NCBI GenBank assembly: GCA_017479885.1
Contig: JAFVBR010000039.1
Span: 1-64,000 of the forward strand
Direction: 5' to 3'
Source of the DNA: Paludibacteraceae bacterium
GTDB taxonomy: Bacteria; Bacteroidota; Bacteroidia; Bacteroidales; Paludibacteraceae
Length of the DNA stretch: 64,000 nucleotides
In this document: positions 41,634-51,034 of the stretch, piece after piece
Numbering within the stretch: the stretch's first letter is position 1
Layout: every line of letters begins with the position of its first letter
Notes under the pieces: model-generated
The model's database searches: none
The model's input: only the letters and a program-made list of their open reading frames with translations
What the model was told of the DNA's origin: nothing
Made by a program: the position numbers and the translations under genes

Positions 41634-42989
41634 TTAAACTAACAGTTTGCCTGCAAACTGCTTTATGTCTATTCCGTCAAATGTGCCGGAGGTCATCATC
41701 AGCAGGGCGGTGTTTGTATAGTCCTGTTGGCTGAGTGCCTTCTGCAACTGCTCGCTGTCGGTGAATACGGTAACATTTTTCGTGCCAAACGCTTGCTGCA
41801 CCTCTTCTGCCGTGATGGGAGTCAGATGTTTGTGCTCAATCACTTTTGGGTTGAAATATACGAATGCAGTGTCTGCCTGAGCCATGCAGTCCTTGTATTG
41901 AGGCAGAAAATCTGCCATCAGCGACGAGAAGGTGTGCAACTCCATGCAGGCTATCAGCCGCTTCCTTGGATACTGTTCACGCACGGCGTTCACTGTGGCT
42001 TTCAGTTTCGATGGAGAATGAGCAAAGTCCTTGTATGCCACCGAGTCGCCCTTTTCCGCTATTTTCTCTAATCGGTTGCTTGCTCCTGTGAAGTCGTTCA
42101 GATAGCGGTAGAAGTCGTTTTCATTTATTCCTACTGCCTCGCATGCTAATTGTGCTGCATGCATGTTTTGCAGATTATGTTTGCCGAACACTGCGAGTGG
42201 AGTGCGCTGTTTGCCTATGTAGGTTATGCCGTTGCATACTTCATGCTCAGGTGTGTTGTAAGGCAGCAGGTGCAGGTCGCTGCGTGCTTCTGAGGCTATG
42301 CGGCACAGGTTCTCGTCACCATCGAAATAGATGAAGCGCCCACCCGGCTCTATCAGGCTGACGAACTTGCGGAAGGTGTCCACATACTCGGGGAAGGTAG
42401 GGAAGACATTTATATGATCCCAGGCTATACCTGTCAGAATGGCTACATGGGGGTGATATAAGTGGAACTTCGAGCGGCGGTCGAGCGGCGAAGTGAGGTA
42501 CTCGTCGCCCTCAAACACAGCAAACTGTGCAGTGTCGCTCAGTCGTACCATATTGTCGAACCCTGCTATCTGTGCTCCTACCATGTAGTCGGCTTCTATG
42601 CCTGCTTTCTGCATGGCGTACAGTATCATGGCTGTGGTGGTGGTCTTGCCGTGTGAGCCGCCTACCACTATGCGTGTCTTCTGTTTGGTCTGCTCGTACA
42701 GGTACTCGGGGAATGAGTAGATGCGTATGCCAAGTTCGCGGGCGCGGACGAGTTCCGGATTGTCTTCGCGGGCATGCATGCCGAGAATGATGGCATCAAT
42801 GTCGGCGGTTATCTTATCGGGAAACCAACCGGGTTCGGCAGGCAACAGTCCTGCATTGATAAGATGAGCGCGTGCCGGGTCGAATATCTCGTCGTCCGAA
42901 CCGGTAACGGTGTAGCCTTGTTTTTTGGAAACGGCGATAGCCAGATTGTGCATGGCGGCACCGCCTATAGCTATGAAATGAATGTGCAT
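41634..42989 (-). CDS. mpl: UDP-N-acetylmuramate:L-alanyl-gamma-D-glutamyl-meso-diaminopimelate ligase
   Basis: A 451-residue Mur-ligase that reattaches the recycled tripeptide to UDP-MurNAc. Motifs: IHFIAIGGAAMHNLAIA (nucleotide-sugar domain), the ATP site GGSHGKTTTTAMI, FEGDEYLTSPLDRRSKFHLY typical of Mpl, and SNRLEKIAEKGDSVAYKDFAHSPSKLKAT. It serves cell-wall recycling, as does the LD-carboxypeptidase at 1035. The ATG at 42989 (MHIHFIAIGG) is used; the longer frame runs into the promoter at 43039. Confidence 0.96.
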   Translation of the reverse strand: MHIHFIAIGGAAMHNLAIAVSKKQGYTVTGSDDEIFDPARAHLINAGLLPAEPGWFPDKITADIDAIILGMHAREDNPELVRARELGIRIYSFPEYLYEQTKQKTRIVVGGSHGKTTTTAMILYAMQKAGIEADYMVGAQIAGFDNMVRLSDTAQFAVFEGDEYLTSPLDRRSKFHLYHPHVAILTGIAWDHINVFPTFPEYVDTFRKFVSLIEPGGRFIYFDGDENLCRIASEARSDLHLLPYNTPEHEVCNGITYIGKQRTPLAVFGKHNLQNMHAAQLACEAVGINENDFYRYLNDFTGASNRLEKIAEKGDSVAYKDFAHSPSKLKATVNAVREQYPRKRLIACMELHTFSSLMADFLPQYKDCMAQADTAFVYFNPKVIEHKHLTPITAEEVQQAFGTKNVTVFTDSEQLQKALSQQDYTNTALLMMTSGTFDGIDIKQFAGKLLV

Positions 42990-43038
42990 GTTTTTTGTGC
43001 TGTTGTTATTGAAAAACAAAAGATTTATGTTTCCTGTG

Positions 43039-43069
43039 CAAAATTACAACATTTCTTCCATTTGTCAAA
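43039..43069 (-). promoter_or_regulatory. Promoter of mpl
   Basis: TTTG, a 19-bp spacer and TAATTTTG on the minus strand, 50 bp before the start codon. Confidence 0.7.
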
Positions 43070-43154
43070 AACAAAAGCAACTTTACGTTGTGTAAAGCCG
43101 CTTTTGCCATTTTCGGGGTAAAGAGTTCTTCGCTTTTCACCCTTCATATTTCAC

Positions 43155-46100
43155 TCATTTTCCCTCTTTTTTTGCTTTGCGGCGTGCTACTGCCTGCTGA
43201 ATATCGTAGGCGATAGGAGTTGCGATGCAGATAGAAGAGTAAGTACCGATAATCACACCCATGAGCAATGCGAACACGAATCCGCGGATGGTCTCGCCGC
43301 CGAAGATAAAGATGGCAAGCAAGACAACAAATGTTGACATACTGGTTGAGAACGTACGGCTCAAAGTTGCGTTGATAGCGTCGTTGATGTTCTGAGCACG
43401 GTCACGCTTTGCATAGAGTTTATTGTACTCACGGATACGGTCGAACACAACCACGGTATCGTTGACAGAGTAACCGATGATGGTCAGAATGGCAGCGATG
43501 AACGCCTGGTCAATCTCCATGGAGAAAGGCATTATCTTCCAGAGCAGTGCATACATACCGAGCACGATGATGGTATCGTGAGCAAGAGCTACGAGAGCAC
43601 CAACGGAGTAAGCGGCATTGCGGAAACGAATGAAGATATAAAGGAAGATGATGAGCAATGCGGCAAGGATAGACCAAACGGCTGCCTGCTTGATGTCGTC
43701 AGCAATAGAAGGACCTACCTTCTGACTCTGCATGATACCCACCTCTTCATTAGCCTGAGTAGAGAGGAACTCTTCAGCAGTGATGTTCTCGCTCAGGAAA
43801 GGTTTGCATCCTTCATAAACCAGTTGCTCTATTGCCTCGTCAACACCCTCTTCGTTGTCGTGAATACGATAGTTGGTGGAGATACGCACCTGATTCTGGT
43901 CACCGATAGTGATTACGGTAAGAGAATAGGTTTCATCGCCTTCGAGAGTCTGCATGAACACGTTGTCGAGCGACTCCTTAACGGCCTCGGTGCTTACAGG
44001 CTGCTCAAAGCGGACGATGTAGTTGCGGCCACCGGAGAAGTCGATACCGAGGTTGAGTTTACCCATGACGTGAGGCTCAAGACCAAGCAGACCGATAACG
44101 ATGATGGCACCGGAGATGATGTAAGCCCACTTGCGGAATTTCACGAAGTCCACATGAGTATTCTTGAGGAAGTTCTTCATGTACGGAGTGGTGAAAGGCA
44201 GCTCCTTGGCATTCTCGCGTGCGGCATAGTCTTCGAGCAACAGACGTGTGATGAACACAGCAGTCAGGAAGGAAGAGATGATACCGATAACGAATGTAAC
44301 GGCGAAACCTTTGATAGGACCTGTACCGAAGATAATGAGCACGATACCTGTGAGCAGAGAGGTAACATTGGCATCAACAATAGCGGAGATTGCTCCGTTG
44401 AAACCATCGGCAATAGCCTTACGCATGTTCTTGCCTGCAGCCATTTCCTCGCGGATACGCTCATAAATAAGCACGTTGGCATCGACTGCCATACCCATTG
44501 TCAACACGATACCTGCGATACCCGGCAGAGTGAGCACCGAACCGAAGGAAGCCAAGATACCGAGAAGGAGGAATACGTTGCAAAGCAATGCTGCATCGGC
44601 AATAAGTCCGGGGATGAGTCCATAGTAGAAAATCATGTAGATAAGAATCAGCACGAAGCCGATAACAAAGCTCCACAGACCATCGTGAATAGCCTTCTGA
44701 CCAAGCGAAGGACCTACAACGTCTTCCTGAATGATGCGTGCGGGAGCCGGCATCTTACCTGACTTGAGAGTGTTGGCAAGGTCTTTTGCCTCTTCTACTG
44801 TGAAGTGACCGGTAATCTGAGAGTTGCCACCTGCAATCTCGTTCTGCACGGTAGGATAGCTGTAAACATATCCGTCAAGCACAATAGCAATGCTCTTGCC
44901 TATGTTCTCACGCGTGATACGTGCCCAAGCCTTGGCACCCTCGGCATTCATCGACATACTTACATTGGCATAAGCGCTTGTCTGCGAGAAGTCAGCACGG
45001 GCATCGGTAATAACGTCACCTTCGAGCGAAGCACGACCGTCACGGTTGACCATCTTGAGAGCAATAAGCTGATACATTGTCTCACGCTCATCGATAGGCT
45101 TAACAGTCCAGCAGAACTTGAGGTCACGCGGCAGAATACCCTTTGCTATCTGAGATGAGAGCATTTGGTTGACAGCAGCCGTATCGGTGTAGAGAGTTGT
45201 TCCTACAACAGGTCCGCGATATACCTGCCCTGAGTAGTTGAGAAGGGCGAGCAGAGGATTCTGCTTCTTGTAGTTCTCGTATGCCTCGGTGTTCTGTGCT
45301 TCCGTATCCTCGGCAGCGGCAGCAACGAGACTGTCAATAGAGTTGGTCTCGGCAGCAGGAGCGACCTCGGCAGGTTTCTCAGATTCCTGCACTTCTGCGG
45401 TAGCTGCATTCACCTCGGCAATCTGCTGATTGAGTTGGAGCAACTGGGGCATAATCTCCTGCATCTCGTAGGTCTCCCAGAACTCAAGGTTGGCTGTTCC
45501 CTGAAGGAGTTTGCGCACACGCTCAGGCTCTTTCACACCGGGGAGTTCGATAAGAATACGGCCTACCTGGTCGAGTTTCTGGATGTTGGGTTGAACAACA
45601 CCGAAACGGTCGATACGAGTACGGAGCACGTTGAACGAGTTATTGATGGCGCCTTCCACTTCCTCGCGGATAACCTTCTCCACCTCATCATTGGTAGAAG
45701 TGGTGGTAACCTTATCCTTCAGTTCGAAAGTGGAGAATACGGCAGCCAACTGTGCGTTGGGGTCCAACTCTTTGTAAGATTGAATAAACAGTGTGACGAA
45801 ATCAGTCTGGCTGGCTTTCTGTTTTTCTTTGGCTATTGCCATTGCCTGAGTGAAGTTGTCGGTAGTGTTGTAACCTGAAAGTGCGTTCAAGATGTCGGGA
45901 ACGCTTACCTCCATTGTTACGTTCATACCGCCCTTCAAGTCAAGACCGAGGTTGATTTCTTTCTCCCTGCACTCTTTGTAAGTGTAGCCCATCCACACTT
46001 TCTTGCTCGAGATAGAGTCAAGGTAGTAGTATTTCTTCAGAGGATCACCCTGAGCATACTCTTCTGCCTTTTTGTTGTGATGGCTCGTAACAAAAGAGAA

Positions 46101-46169
46101 CGAGAGATAAAAGGCGGAAACAAGTGTCAAGCACACCGCCAGTGTTCTAACAAGTCCTTTGTTTTGCAT
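43155..46169 (-). CDS. secDF: Protein translocase subunit SecDF (fused)
   Basis: A 1004-residue fusion of SecD and SecF, the proton-driven accessory of the Sec translocon. SecD half: the first helix, a large periplasmic part with GLDLKGGMNVTMEV, then VGPSLGQKAI and MAVDANVLIYERIREE. SecF half begins near residue 690 with LGIDFSGGRNYIVRFEQP and has IIGYSVNDTVVVFDRIRE. Fusion is usual in Bacteroidota. The periplasmic region contains an Ala/Glu-rich linker (VQESEKPAEVAPAAETNS). Promoter at 46246-46277. Confidence 0.97.
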   Translation of the reverse strand: MQNKGLVRTLAVCLTLVSAFYLSFSFVTSHHNKKAEEYAQGDPLKKYYYLDSISSKKVWMGYTYKECREKEINLGLDLKGGMNVTMEVSVPDILNALSGYNTTDNFTQAMAIAKEKQKASQTDFVTLFIQSYKELDPNAQLAAVFSTFELKDKVTTTSTNDEVEKVIREEVEGAINNSFNVLRTRIDRFGVVQPNIQKLDQVGRILIELPGVKEPERVRKLLQGTANLEFWETYEMQEIMPQLLQLNQQIAEVNAATAEVQESEKPAEVAPAAETNSIDSLVAAAAEDTEAQNTEAYENYKKQNPLLALLNYSGQVYRGPVVGTTLYTDTAAVNQMLSSQIAKGILPRDLKFCWTVKPIDERETMYQLIALKMVNRDGRASLEGDVITDARADFSQTSAYANVSMSMNAEGAKAWARITRENIGKSIAIVLDGYVYSYPTVQNEIAGGNSQITGHFTVEEAKDLANTLKSGKMPAPARIIQEDVVGPSLGQKAIHDGLWSFVIGFVLILIYMIFYYGLIPGLIADAALLCNVFLLLGILASFGSVLTLPGIAGIVLTMGMAVDANVLIYERIREEMAAGKNMRKAIADGFNGAISAIVDANVTSLLTGIVLIIFGTGPIKGFAVTFVIGIISSFLTAVFITRLLLEDYAARENAKELPFTTPYMKNFLKNTHVDFVKFRKWAYIISGAIIVIGLLGLEPHVMGKLNLGIDFSGGRNYIVRFEQPVSTEAVKESLDNVFMQTLEGDETYSLTVITIGDQNQVRISTNYRIHDNEEGVDEAIEQLVYEGCKPFLSENITAEEFLSTQANEEVGIMQSQKVGPSIADDIKQAAVWSILAALLIIFLYIFIRFRNAAYSVGALVALAHDTIIVLGMYALLWKIMPFSMEIDQAFIAAILTIIGYSVNDTVVVFDRIREYNKLYAKRDRAQNINDAINATLSRTFSTSMSTFVVLLAIFIFGGETIRGFVFALLMGVIIGTYSSICIATPIAYDIQQAVARRKAKKEGK

Positions 46170-46245
46170 GTTTTTTATGTTTTAGTTAATTATTTTTCTG
46201 TTTCTACAGAGCGCACAAAAACGTACACCTGCACAAAATAGCGTG

Positions 46246-46277
46246 CAAAGGTACAACATTTTATTTATTTATGCAAA
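46246..46277 (-). promoter_or_regulatory. Promoter of secDF
   Basis: TTTG, a 20-bp spacer and TACCTTTG on the minus strand. Confidence 0.75.
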
Positions 46278-46330
46278 TTTAGATTGTTTTTGTGAGAAAC
46301 TTTGACAAGTCAGGCTGTTTGAAGAGTTCT

Positions 46331-47887
46331 TTACTTTAGTATCTTTATTCTGCCTTGCGGCTCAAGATAGTCGTTGGAAATATGTCCTCCGAGATTCTTT
46401 TCAAGATACTCTACAAACACATCACGATACAGTTTGTCGGCACGGCTCAGGACTCGGCAATCTTTGAGCACATAGTAGAACCCGCCTCCCGTGACGCAAT
46501 AGTCGATGGTGGCAACGGTGTAGGTGCGTTTCAAATCAAGAGGCTCATACTCGCCGGAGGCTTTGCTGAGCACCTCTACGTCGCTTACCTTGTGGTCAGC
46601 GACACTGACAGTGAACCTCAGTCCTGACACCTGCGGGAAATAGCCGTCTTCAAGAGGCAGATTGGCAGTGGTCTTTTCAAGCAGTTCCATAATGGTGGCC
46701 CCTGTTGCCTCCACCACCCAGATATTGTTGTCGTAAGGCAGTACATCGGCTATATCGCCGTATGTAAGGTCTCCAGCCGTTTTTTCGGTGCGGATGCCGC
46801 CTCCGTTGGCAAGTGCAATATCGGCCCCTGAAATAACGCGATAGGCATCGCAGATGATGTCTCCGGCATTGGTTTCGGCTTTTCTAACCTCCTGACGACC
46901 GTTTTCATCGAGTATACGCAGCGGCACATCGCTATGGCATACAACGCGCTGTGTCTGCTCGCGCAGCAGTTGCTTAATGCTGTCGGTAACGGCAGTTACG
47001 CGCGCATTGGTGAAGTTTTTGAACTCGGCGGCAGACACAAGACTGTTTGTTATTCTGCCGTCAGTGCCTATCAGCACTTTGCCTATGTTGTTGCACTTGG
47101 TTCCGGTCTGAGTGACAACAATGTTCTTACCAAGGTTGTTTTTCACACTGTCGCCCGGCACCACGTTGTGGGTATGGCCGTCAAGCAGAATATCTATGCC
47201 GTGAGTGGCTTCGATGAGTCCGTGCGACTGTATATGAGTTACATTGTCGTCTTCACCGAGGTGGGAGATAACCACCACGTAGTCAGCTCCGCGTTTGCGC
47301 ACTTTGTCAACCGCTTTCTGAACCAGAGAGTACAAGTTGCCGGGCTTGAGTTCGTAAATCTGTCTGTCACCGTCCATAAACGCACCGGCTTCGGTATATA
47401 AGGCGGTAGGGGTTACCACTCCTATGAACGCCACTCTGGTTTTGCCGAAACGCTTTATTATATAAGGTGCATACACAGGGTTGCGTTTTCCTACCTTGTA
47501 GAAATTGGCGCATACGACAGGTGCATCTATATGTTTGAGAAGGCGCGAAGAGTGTGACACGGGGTAATCGAACTCGTGGTTGCCAAGAGTGATGGCATCA
47601 TAGCGGACTGAGCGCATGATGTCTGCTATGTATTGTCCGCGCGAGATGGCTCCGGCAGTACCTCCCTGCAAGAAGTCACCGCAAGAGACAAGCGCCACGT
47701 AGGCAGTGTCGCCGACGGCATCACGAAGTCCGGCGAGGTGAGTGTAGCCGTCGATAGCGCAGTGGACATCGTTTTCATGGAGAATAACTATACTCCTGTC
47801 AGGTGTGACAGGTGCAGACTTCCGGGCATTGGCGGGCATTGCCAGTGTCAAACACAGGGCAACAAGAGAAAAGATTTTGGTTTTCAT
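46331..47887 (-). CDS. Periplasmic 5'-nucleotidase/UDP-sugar hydrolase (UshA-like)
   Basis: A 518-residue exported phosphoesterase with signal peptide (MKTKIFSLVALCLTLAMPANA). The N-terminal calcineurin-type metal sites are ILHENDVHCAIDG, ALGNHEFDY, VISHLGEDD and LLDGHTHNV. The C-terminal 5'-nucleotidase domain has GDIICDAYRVISGADIALANGG and the substrate-binding region of CVTGGGFYYV. It hydrolyses extracellular nucleotides and scavenges nucleosides and phosphate. In some Bacteroides the two domains are separate genes; here they are fused. Promoter at 47932-47963. Confidence 0.94.
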   Translation of the reverse strand: MKTKIFSLVALCLTLAMPANARKSAPVTPDRSIVILHENDVHCAIDGYTHLAGLRDAVGDTAYVALVSCGDFLQGGTAGAISRGQYIADIMRSVRYDAITLGNHEFDYPVSHSSRLLKHIDAPVVCANFYKVGKRNPVYAPYIIKRFGKTRVAFIGVVTPTALYTEAGAFMDGDRQIYELKPGNLYSLVQKAVDKVRKRGADYVVVISHLGEDDNVTHIQSHGLIEATHGIDILLDGHTHNVVPGDSVKNNLGKNIVVTQTGTKCNNIGKVLIGTDGRITNSLVSAAEFKNFTNARVTAVTDSIKQLLREQTQRVVCHSDVPLRILDENGRQEVRKAETNAGDIICDAYRVISGADIALANGGGIRTEKTAGDLTYGDIADVLPYDNNIWVVEATGATIMELLEKTTANLPLEDGYFPQVSGLRFTVSVADHKVSDVEVLSKASGEYEPLDLKRTYTVATIDYCVTGGGFYYVLKDCRVLSRADKLYRDVFVEYLEKNLGGHISNDYLEPQGRIKILK

Positions 47888-47931
47888 ATCTTCAAAAGTT
47901 TTATGATTAATGTGCTACGGCAATTTGCAGG

Positions 47932-47963
47932 CAAAGGTAATGCTATTTTGCCAAATTACCAAA
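47932..47963 (-). promoter_or_regulatory. Promoter of the 5'-nucleotidase gene
   Basis: TTTG, a 20-bp spacer and TACCTTTG on the minus strand, 45 bp before the start codon. Confidence 0.7.
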
Positions 47964-47972
47964 TGCCGGCAT

Positions 47973-48001
47973 AAAAAAACCGCTGCCCGAGGGTAGCGGT
48001 T
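47973..48001 (-). terminator. Terminator of ackA
   Basis: Arms ACCGCT and AGCGGT with inner CCC/GGG pairs, followed on the minus strand by a run of seven T. Confidence 0.85.
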
Positions 48002-48024
48002 GATTAATGCAGATGTATCCGGTC

Positions 48025-49215
48025 TCACACAAGTGCGGCAGTGTCAGTGGCTATCATCAGTTCCTCATCGGTAGGGATGACGCAAACCTTCACCTTGGAG
48101 TCGGCTGTAGAAATTAGAGCCTCTTTGCCGCGGCAATTGTTGGCAGCCTCATCAAGAGTGATGCCGAGGAAGCTGACGCCTTTGACTATTTCCGAGCGGA
48201 TGTAGGCATCGTTCTCGCCTATGCCTCCGGTGAAGACTATGGTGTCAACACCATTCATTGCAGCTGCAAAAGCGCCTATATACTTTATGACACGGTAGAT
48301 GAACATCTTGCGTGCGAGGTCGGCACGACGGTTGCCTTCGCGGATAGCCGCATCTATATCGCGGGCATCGCTGCTGACACCGCTCACGCCGAACAGACCT
48401 GATTTCTTGTTGACAAGGGTGGAAAACTCCTGTGTAGTGAGATGCTCTTTGTCCATAATGAAAGTGGCAGCACCAAGGTCAAGGTCACCGGCACGGGTAC
48501 CCATCACGAGTCCTTCAACAGGAGTAAGACCCATAGAGGTGTCCACTGACTCGCCGAATTTGACGGCAGCACAACTGCCTCCGTTGCCTATATGCGCCGT
48601 CACTATTTTCTGCTGCTTGGGATCAACACCAAGAAACTCGCACACGCGTGCAGATACATAGCGGTGCGAAGTGCCGTGGAAACCATAACGGCGGATGGCA
48701 TACTTCTCATACAGTTCGTACGGCAGAGCATACATGTATGCATAGTCAGGCATAGTCTGATGGAAAGCTGTGTCGAACACAGCCACCTGCGGAACGCCCG
48801 GCAGAGTCTTCTCTATTGCGTGAATACCTTTGAGGTTGGCAGGGTTATGAAGCGGAGCAAGGTCGATGCATGCCTCAATATTCTTGATTACTTCATCGGT
48901 GATGAGAACCGACTTGTTGAATTTCTCACCTCCGTGCACCACGCGGTGACCTACGGCATTGATTTCGTTCAGGCTCTTGATGCAGCCGAGCTTGGGGTCA
49001 GTGAGGGTCTGAAGGATGAGTTCGATACCTACGGTATGTTCGGGCATCTCTTTGTCGATTTGCACTTTCTCGCCGTCAGGCAGTTTGACGAGCAGGAAAG
49101 AGTCCTTGAGACCTATTTTCTCCACGCCGCCTTGTGCAATCACTTGTTTGGTCTCCATCTCGAAGAGTTTGTACTTGATGGAGCTGCTTCCACAATTTAA
49201 TACTAAGATTTTCAT
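48025..49215 (-). CDS. ackA: Acetate kinase
   Basis: A 396-residue ASKHA kinase converting acetyl phosphate and ADP to acetate and ATP, the last step of acetate fermentation. Motifs: VLNCGSSSIKYKLF, VGHRVVHGGEKF, VFDTAFHQTMP, RYGFHGTSHRYV, AHIGNGGSCAAV and FTGGIGEN. I use the ATG at 49215 (MKILVLNCGSSS). It is normally adjacent to pta; here a GxxExxY gene lies between. A perfect inverted repeat (49244-49262) lies 29 bp before the start. Confidence 0.97.
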   Translation of the reverse strand: MKILVLNCGSSSIKYKLFEMETKQVIAQGGVEKIGLKDSFLLVKLPDGEKVQIDKEMPEHTVGIELILQTLTDPKLGCIKSLNEINAVGHRVVHGGEKFNKSVLITDEVIKNIEACIDLAPLHNPANLKGIHAIEKTLPGVPQVAVFDTAFHQTMPDYAYMYALPYELYEKYAIRRYGFHGTSHRYVSARVCEFLGVDPKQQKIVTAHIGNGGSCAAVKFGESVDTSMGLTPVEGLVMGTRAGDLDLGAATFIMDKEHLTTQEFSTLVNKKSGLFGVSGVSSDARDIDAAIREGNRRADLARKMFIYRVIKYIGAFAAAMNGVDTIVFTGGIGENDAYIRSEIVKGVSFLGITLDEAANNCRGKEALISTADSKVKVCVIPTDEELMIATDTAALV

Positions 49216-49243
49216 GACGAATGTGTGTTGGTTTTCTTTTCCG

Positions 49244-49262
49244 TGTGTTACCACGTAACACA
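49244..49262. promoter_or_regulatory. Inverted repeat upstream of ackA, possible operator
   Basis: TGTGTTAC-CAC-GTAACACA, perfect 8-bp arms. The pattern resembles Crp/Fnr-type sites, but it might also be an RNA hairpin in the leader. Confidence 0.5.
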
Positions 49263-49294
49263 TTTAGGCAATTTGGACAATCTTTGTTTCTGTA

Positions 49295-49723
49295 TCAATC
49301 TTCTATGCCATAGCGACTAATCATAAAAACCTTATTGTTGCTATGGTTATATCCGTATTTTTCGAACTGTAGTCCTTCTACTCCGAAATTGACAAGAATG
49401 CCGACAGGCTTTTTCGTAATACGTAGATAATTATACAATTGAAAACGATGTTCGGATGACAAGTCATATACAGATTTCAGTTCCAATAAAATGTTATCAT
49501 AACAGAGGAAATCAGCCTTATATGTTTTTTCAAGAATTATATCCTTGTATTGTAGTGACAATACTTTTTCTCTTTCGTATGGAATATTGTTCTTCTGGAA
49601 CTCATATTCAAGGCATTCTTGATATATAGGCTCTAACATACCACCACCTATGGTTTTGTGCACCTCAAAGCATAGTTTGAGGACCTCTCCCATTTGTTGT
49701 GAATATAGTTCCAATTGAAACAT
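49295..49723 (-). CDS. GxxExxY family protein (PD-(D/E)xK-like)
   Basis: A 142-residue protein named for its motif, seen as GGMLEPIYQECLEYEF at about residue 28. A nuclease-like core follows: YKADFLCYDNILLELKSV (Asp and E-L-K). It ends with PVGILVNFGVEGLQFEKYG. The role of the family is not known. I use the ATG at 49723. The gene is clearly richer in A and T than pta and ackA on either side, which suggests later insertion into this operon. Spacing to pta is 51 bp. Confidence 0.9.
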   Translation of the reverse strand: MFQLELYSQQMGEVLKLCFEVHKTIGGGMLEPIYQECLEYEFQKNNIPYEREKVLSLQYKDIILEKTYKADFLCYDNILLELKSVYDLSSEHRFQLYNYLRITKKPVGILVNFGVEGLQFEKYGYNHSNNKVFMISRYGIED

Positions 49724-49774
49724 ATAGATTGTCTTGATTGCCTTAATGTTGCGAAGCAACACGGATAAATATAG

Positions 49775-50773
49775 TTATCCAATTGCTTGGTTTGCTGTTA
49801 TTATTATCATTTCAACAATATCCTGCACCTTGCAGCCTCGGCTGAGGTCATTGACAGGTGCAGCTATACCCTGGAGGATAGGACCGATGGCATTGGCTCC
49901 TGAGAAACGTTCCACCAGTTTATAGCCTATGTTGCCCGCCTGCAGGTCTGGGAAGACGAGCACGTTGGCCTTGCCTGCCACCTTGCTGCCGGGAGCCTTG
50001 AGTTGTCCCACTTTCTCCACGAGAGCGGCATCAGCCTGCAACTCTCCATCAAGTGCAAGGTCGGGAGCCAGTTCATGGGCAATACGTGTGGCCTCTGTAA
50101 CCTTGTCTATCAGTTCGTGCTTGGCACTGCCTTTGGTAGAGAACGAGAGCATAGCCACGCGCGGCTCTATCTGTGCCAGAGTACGGGCGGTCTCGGCAGT
50201 AGAGACGGCTATCTGCGCCAATTCCTGTGCGTTGGGACAAGGATTGACGGCACAGTCGGCAAACACGAGGAAACCCTGCTCGCCGAGTTCAGTTGCGGGA
50301 GTGAACATGAGGAATGCTCCGCTGACGATACCCACACCGGGTTTGGTCTTCAGAATCTGGAATGCGGGACGGATGGTGTCGGCAGTGGTGCCACGGGCAC
50401 CTGCCAGTTCGCCGTCAGCATCGCCGGCTTTAATCATAAGGCAGCCCAAATACAGCGGGTCCTGCGCCTTCTTTGCTGCTTCTTCCTCTGTCATGCCTTT
50501 TTTCTTGCGCAGTTCATAAAGGAGAGCTGTATACTGCGGCATACGCGGGTCGGTCTTGGGGTTGAAGATGTCGGCTTCCGCAATGTGGGTATAGCCTTTT
50601 TCTTCTGCCATACGGTTGATTACTGCGGGGTCGCCAATCAGCGTCAGTTTGGCGATTTTCTTTTCGAGTACGATGTTGGCAGCCTCAAGGGTGCGAGGTT
50701 CGTCGCCTTCGGGGAGCACTATGCGCTGCGGGTTTTGCTGCGCACGCTCGGTCATTTGCTGGAGGATATTCAT
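49775..50773 (-). CDS. pta: Phosphate acetyltransferase
   Basis: A 332-residue enzyme making acetyl phosphate from acetyl-CoA, the step before acetate kinase. It is the short form without the N-terminal regulatory domains. Motifs: RIVLPEGDEPRTLEAANIV, LGCLMIKAGDADGELAGA, and PDLQAGNIGYKLVERFSGANAIGPILQG near the C-terminus. The start is the ATG at 50773 (MNILQQMTERAQQNP); the longer frame extends across the 22-bp repeat and the promoter. First gene of pta-GxxExxY-ackA. Confidence 0.97.
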   Translation of the reverse strand: MNILQQMTERAQQNPQRIVLPEGDEPRTLEAANIVLEKKIAKLTLIGDPAVINRMAEEKGYTHIAEADIFNPKTDPRMPQYTALLYELRKKKGMTEEEAAKKAQDPLYLGCLMIKAGDADGELAGARGTTADTIRPAFQILKTKPGVGIVSGAFLMFTPATELGEQGFLVFADCAVNPCPNAQELAQIAVSTAETARTLAQIEPRVAMLSFSTKGSAKHELIDKVTEATRIAHELAPDLALDGELQADAALVEKVGQLKAPGSKVAGKANVLVFPDLQAGNIGYKLVERFSGANAIGPILQGIAAPVNDLSRGCKVQDIVEMIIITANQAIG

Positions 50774-50810
50774 GATATATGTTTTAATGTTGTTTGAAAG
50801 TCGTTTTACA

Positions 50811-50854
50811 GTGGTTTGACAATTGTTTGACTGTGGTTTGACAATTGTTTGATA
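50811..50854. repeat. 22-bp direct repeat, two copies, in the pta leader
   Basis: GTGGTTTGACAATTGTTTGA plus two bases, repeated once exactly apart from the last bases. It lies between the pta promoter and start codon. Confidence 0.9.
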
Positions 50855-50897
50855 TGAAAGGGTGATTTTGTGAACAGCCGAATCACCAAAGTAGGTG

Positions 50898-50905
50898 CAA
50901 AGATA
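50898..50905 (-). promoter_or_regulatory. -7 element for pta
   Basis: TATCTTTG on the minus strand, giving a leader of about 115 nt. The facing tRNA promoter lies about 30 bp away. Confidence 0.5.
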
Positions 50906-50934
50906 CAACAAAATGTTGGATTATTAAAAAATAA

Positions 50935-50966
50935 TTTGCACGGTAGAAAAAAATGCATTACCTTTG
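50935..50966 (+). promoter_or_regulatory. Promoter of the CAT-anticodon tRNA gene at 51035
   Basis: TTTG at 50935-50938, a 20-bp spacer and TACCTTTG at 50959-50966, followed by CACCCGCTT as in the other two tRNA leaders. Confidence 0.75.
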
Positions 50967-51034
50967 CACCCGCTTATCGGAAAATACTGCGTAAGCAGCA
51001 ATGCAACAATCGAGAACTTTGTTCGAAGATTGAG

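Noticed and set aside
43578..44762. A 394-residue open frame on the plus strand across secDF
   Set aside because: Antisense to the conserved SecDF protein and rich in His, Cys and Asp in the way shadow frames are.
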